9,396 bases of DNA from Geobacter sp. UBA5608 (GTDB lineage Bacteria > Desulfobacterota > Desulfuromonadia > Geobacterales > Pseudopelobacteraceae): positions 1,633-11,028 of the forward strand of contig DIKW01000111.1 in NCBI GenBank assembly GCA_002424705.1, written 5' to 3'. Position numbers and translations under genes: made by a program. This document shows positions 6,933 to 9,396 of this stretch, one piece after another. The notes below the pieces were generated by a model that was not told where the DNA came from, ran no database searches, and was given only the letters and a program-made list of their open reading frames with translations. Within the stretch, counting starts at the first letter, position 1. Every line of letters starts with the position of its first letter.

Positions 6933-8417
6933 ATGTCCGTCACAAAATCGTCAAAACTACGCCTGGTGGCCCCCCTGGCAAAGGGGGGCGTTGTTGAACG
7001 CCACCTGCGCGGCGTCTACCTGATCACCGACCAGCACGAAAACCTGCTGGAGCGGGTGCGCACGGCATTGCGGGGCGGTGTCAACGCCCTGCAGTACCGC
7101 GCCAAAGACAAACCGTACGAGGACTGCCTGGCCGAAGCAGCGGCCCTGCAGCAGCTTTGCCGCGCCAGCAACGCCCTGTTCATCGTGAATGACGACATCA
7201 GGCTGGCCCGCGATCTGGATGCCGACGGCGTCCATCTGGGGCAGGATGACGGCAGTGTCGCTGCCGCCCGCAACCTGTTGGGACCGGACAAGATCATCGG
7301 CGTTTCGACCCACACCCTGGACGAAGCCCTCAGGGCGCAGGCCGACGGCGCCGACTATCTGGGGTTCGGCGCCATGTACCCCACCGGCAGCAAGATGATC
7401 ACCCAGATGCCCGGCACTGCCGGCCTGGCTGCTGTCCGCGATCAGGTCAGGCTGCCGATTGTGGCCATTGGCGGCATCAGTCCAGGCAACGCCTGCCGGG
7501 TGATCGAGGCCGGCGCCAATGCCGTGGCGGTAATCTCATCGGTCCTGTCGGCCCCCCGACCCGAGCTGGCGGTGGCCGAGCTGCGGCTGCTGTTCAACCG
7601 CACCGCATCGTTCCCGCGTGGGGCCGTGTTGACCGTTGCCGGCAGCGACTCCGGCGGCGGGGCCGGCATCCAGGCCGACCTGAAGACCATCACCCTGCTG
7701 GGCAGCTACGGCGCCTCGGTCCTGACCGCCCTGACCGCCCAGAACACCCGGGGGGTACACTCGATCCACGGTCTGCCCCCCAGCTTTGTCAAGGATCAGC
7801 TGCAGGCGGTGCTGTCCGATCTACCGATCGACGTAATCAAGACCGGCATGTTGCACACCCCGGCCATCATCAGCCTGCTGGCAGAGCAACTGGCCGAGCA
7901 GCCCCGTCTGCTGCCGGCGGTGATCGATCCGGTGATGGTTGCCAAGGGCGGCGCTCACTTGCTGGAACGGGATGCAGTAACGGTCTTTGTGCAGGAACTG
8001 CTGCCCCAGGCCTACCTGCTGACCCCCAACCTGCCGGAGGCCGAACGTCTGCTCAATCGCCGGATTACCTCCATCGCCGCCATGGAACAGGCGGCCCGCG
8101 ACCTGCAGGGCCTGGGGGCCGCCAACGTACTGGTCAAAGGCGGCCACCTGACCGGGCCTGAGGCCCAGGACATCCTGTTCGACGGCACCACGGTCCACCG
8201 TTTCACTGCCGAGCGGATCTTTACCAGCGCCACCCACGGCACCGGCTGCAGCTATGCCTCGGCCATCGCCAGCCTGCTGGCCCAGGGCGAACCGCTGCCC
8301 GAAGCGGTGCGCCGTGCCAAACAGTTCATCACCAACGCCATCCGCCTGGCCCGCCCGATGGGCAAGGGACACGGCCCGGTCAACCATTACCTCGCCGCAA
8401 AGGAAGCAGACCAATGA
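6933..8417 (+). CDS. thiED: Bifunctional thiamine phosphate synthase / HMP(-P) kinase (ThiE-ThiD fusion)
   Basis: This 494-aa protein joins two thiamine enzymes. Residues ~26-215 are a ThiE barrel: YLITDQ (29-34), QYRAKDK (54-60), IVNDD (84-88), DADGVHLGQDD (96-106), GVSTHT (123-128), DYLGFGAMYPTGSK (141-154) and VAIGGI (187-192). ThiE couples HMP-PP and thiazole phosphate to thiamine phosphate. Residues ~230-490 are a ribokinase-fold ThiD: GSDSGGGAGIQAD (237-249), DPVMVAKGG (332-340), LTPNLPEAE (363-371), VKGGH (401-405) and HGTGCSYASA (435-444) with the catalytic Cys. ThiD phosphorylates HMP and HMP-P. The ATG follows a GAGG at 9 nt. The ~25 residues before the ThiE fold are unlike the family, and a GC-rich perfect hairpin lies in their codons. 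Expression is controlled by the upstream TPP riboswitch; the TGA overlaps the thiC ATG. Confidence 0.96.
   Translation: MSVTKSSKLRLVAPLAKGGVVERHLRGVYLITDQHENLLERVRTALRGGVNALQYRAKDKPYEDCLAEAAALQQLCRASNALFIVNDDIRLARDLDADGVHLGQDDGSVAAARNLLGPDKIIGVSTHTLDEALRAQADGADYLGFGAMYPTGSKMITQMPGTAGLAAVRDQVRLPIVAIGGISPGNACRVIEAGANAVAVISSVLSAPRPELAVAELRLLFNRTASFPRGAVLTVAGSDSGGGAGIQADLKTITLLGSYGASVLTALTAQNTRGVHSIHGLPPSFVKDQLQAVLSDLPIDVIKTGMLHTPAIISLLAEQLAEQPRLLPAVIDPVMVAKGGAHLLERDAVTVFVQELLPQAYLLTPNLPEAERLLNRRITSIAAMEQAARDLQGLGAANVLVKGGHLTGPEAQDILFDGTTVHRFTAERIFTSATHGTGCSYASAIASLLAQGEPLPEAVRRAKQFITNAIRLARPMGKGHGPVNHYLAAKEADQ
6969..6989 (+). repeat. GC-rich perfect hairpin within the 5' end of thiED
   Basis: GCCCCCC (6969-6975) and GGGGGGC (6983-6989) form a perfect 7-bp stem with a 7-nt loop, about 36 nt into the coding region. 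It encodes Ala-Pro-Leu-Ala-Lys-Gly-Gly. Such Pro-Leu-Ala-Lys-Gly-Gly stretches are often produced when REP-like palindromes lie within genes, so this may be an inserted palindrome tolerated in the non-conserved N-terminus. Confidence 0.5.
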
Positions 8418-9396
8418 CCCAGTTAGAAGCCGCCCGCAAAGGGATTATCACCGCCAAGATGCAGACCGCCGCAGCAGCCGAAGGGGTCAGCCCCGAGTTC
8501 ATCCGCGACGGTATTGCCAAGGGCACGATCATCATCAGCCATAACGACAAGACCCACCAGCATGGCATCCCGCTGGCGGTGGGGGCCGGTCTGCGCACCA
8601 AGGTCAACGCCAATATCGGCACCTCGGCCGACGACACCGATATCAGCAAGGAGCTGGAAAAGGCCCGCGTGGCGGTCAAGCATGGCGCCGACGCCATCAT
8701 GGACCTCTCCACCGGCGGCCCGGTGGATGAGATCCGCCGCGCCATCGTGGCCGAAACCAAGGCCTGCATCGGCTCGGTGCCGCTCTACCAGGCCGCCACC
8801 GACACCGTTCGGATCAAGAAAAAGGCCCTGGTGGACATGACCGCCGACGACATCTTCAAGGGGATCATCAAACACCTCGACGACGGCGTTGACTTCATCA
8901 CCGTGCACTGCGGCGTGACCCGCTCCACGGTTGAGCGAATGAAAAACGAAGGGCGGATCATGGACGTGGTCTCCCGGGGCGGCTCCTTCACCATTGAGTG
9001 GATGTCCTACAACAACAAGGAAAATCCGTTGTACGAAAACTTCGATCGCCTGCTGGAGATCACCAAGGAGTACGACGCCACCCTGTCGCTGGGGGACGGT
9101 TTCCGTCCCGGCTGCCTGGCCGATGCCACCGACCGGGCCCAGATCCACGAGCTAATCATCCTGGGCGAACTGACCCAACGGGCCTGGGACGCCGGGGTAC
9201 AGGTGATGATCGAGGGACCGGGCCACGTGCCCTTAAACCAGATCCAGACCAACATCCAGCTGCAGAAACGGCTCTGCCACGGCGCCCCGTTCTACGTGCT
9301 GGGCCCGCTGGTGACCGACATCGCGCCGGGCTACGACCATATCACCTGTGCCATCGGCGGCGCCATCGCCGGAGCGGCCGGGGCCGACTTCCTCTG
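8414..9396 (+). CDS. thiC: Phosphomethylpyrimidine (HMP-P) synthase ThiC, 3' end outside the window
   Basis: ThiC is a radical-SAM enzyme that rearranges the purine intermediate AIR into HMP-P, the pyrimidine half of thiamine. The frame is open from ATG 8414 to the right edge (327 codons). It starts MTQLEAARKGIIT and shows family segments VNANIGTS, DAIMDLSTGG, PLYQA, DFITVHCGVT, SRGGSF, ENPLYENFDRLLEI, LGDGFRPG, ELTQRAW, VMIEGPGHVP and VLGPLVTDIAPGYDHIT. The short N-terminus, lacking the long extension of enterobacterial and plant ThiC, is typical of anaerobes; a total near 430 aa is expected, with the C-terminal CxxCxxxxC cluster site beyond the window. The start overlaps the thiED stop by ATGA and has AGGAAG 7 nt upstream. 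The related BzaF (hydroxybenzimidazole synthase) is an alternative, but a thi operon with a TPP riboswitch favours ThiC. Confidence 0.93.
   Translation, partial: MTQLEAARKGIITAKMQTAAAAEGVSPEFIRDGIAKGTIIISHNDKTHQHGIPLAVGAGLRTKVNANIGTSADDTDISKELEKARVAVKHGADAIMDLSTGGPVDEIRRAIVAETKACIGSVPLYQAATDTVRIKKKALVDMTADDIFKGIIKHLDDGVDFITVHCGVTRSTVERMKNEGRIMDVVSRGGSFTIEWMSYNNKENPLYENFDRLLEITKEYDATLSLGDGFRPGCLADATDRAQIHELIILGELTQRAWDAGVQVMIEGPGHVPLNQIQTNIQLQKRLCHGAPFYVLGPLVTDIAPGYDHITCAIGGAIAGAAGADFL

Overview
The window looks like chromosomal DNA of an anaerobic deltaproteobacterium in the Geobacterales (Geobacter/Trichlorobacter/Pelobacter-like). This rests on the GC-rich coding, the start of a small secreted protein resembling a PpcA-type periplasmic cytochrome, a selenocysteine-containing SelD, a RACo-like ASKHA protein of the kind linked to corrinoid methyltransferases, and an intergenic palindromic element that resembles repeats I recall from Geobacter genomes. 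The taxonomic call is an inference; no rRNA or marker search was possible.

Left and centre (1-6668) are all on the minus strand. Read in transcription order they are: alr (alanine racemase), selD (selenide, water dikinase, itself a selenoprotein, overlapping alr by ATGA), a stand-alone ASKHA/DUF4445 protein 13 nt after selD, purH (49 nt further on), a ~120-bp palindromic intergenic element, purD, and the first 40 codons of a putative secreted c-type cytochrome with its own RBS and candidate promoter. purH and purD carry out the last steps (AICAR to IMP) and an early step (GAR synthesis) of de novo purine synthesis. alr, selD and the ASKHA gene are tightly spaced and are probably co-transcribed.

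Right (6669-9396) is a divergent plus-strand thiamine operon. A sigma70-type promoter drives a TPP riboswitch aptamer, followed by an intrinsic terminator whose 5' arm can instead pair with the 3' edge of the aptamer. Then come a ThiE-ThiD fusion and thiC (overlapping by ATGA), which runs off the right edge after 327 codons. Together they make HMP-P (ThiC), phosphorylate it to HMP-PP (ThiD domain) and couple it to the thiazole to give thiamine phosphate (ThiE domain), with feedback by TPP on the leader.

Most of the window is core metabolism. The points that standard gene calling would miss or mis-start are: (i) selD, whose first 42 codons including the in-frame UGA are lost if UGA is read as stop; a SECIS-like hairpin starts at that UGA; (ii) thiC, open at the right edge; (iii) the starts of purD, purH and the ASKHA gene, which lie inside longer open frames; and (iv) the palindromic element between purH and purD. 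I see no CRISPR array, tRNA, rRNA, insertion sequence or phage gene.
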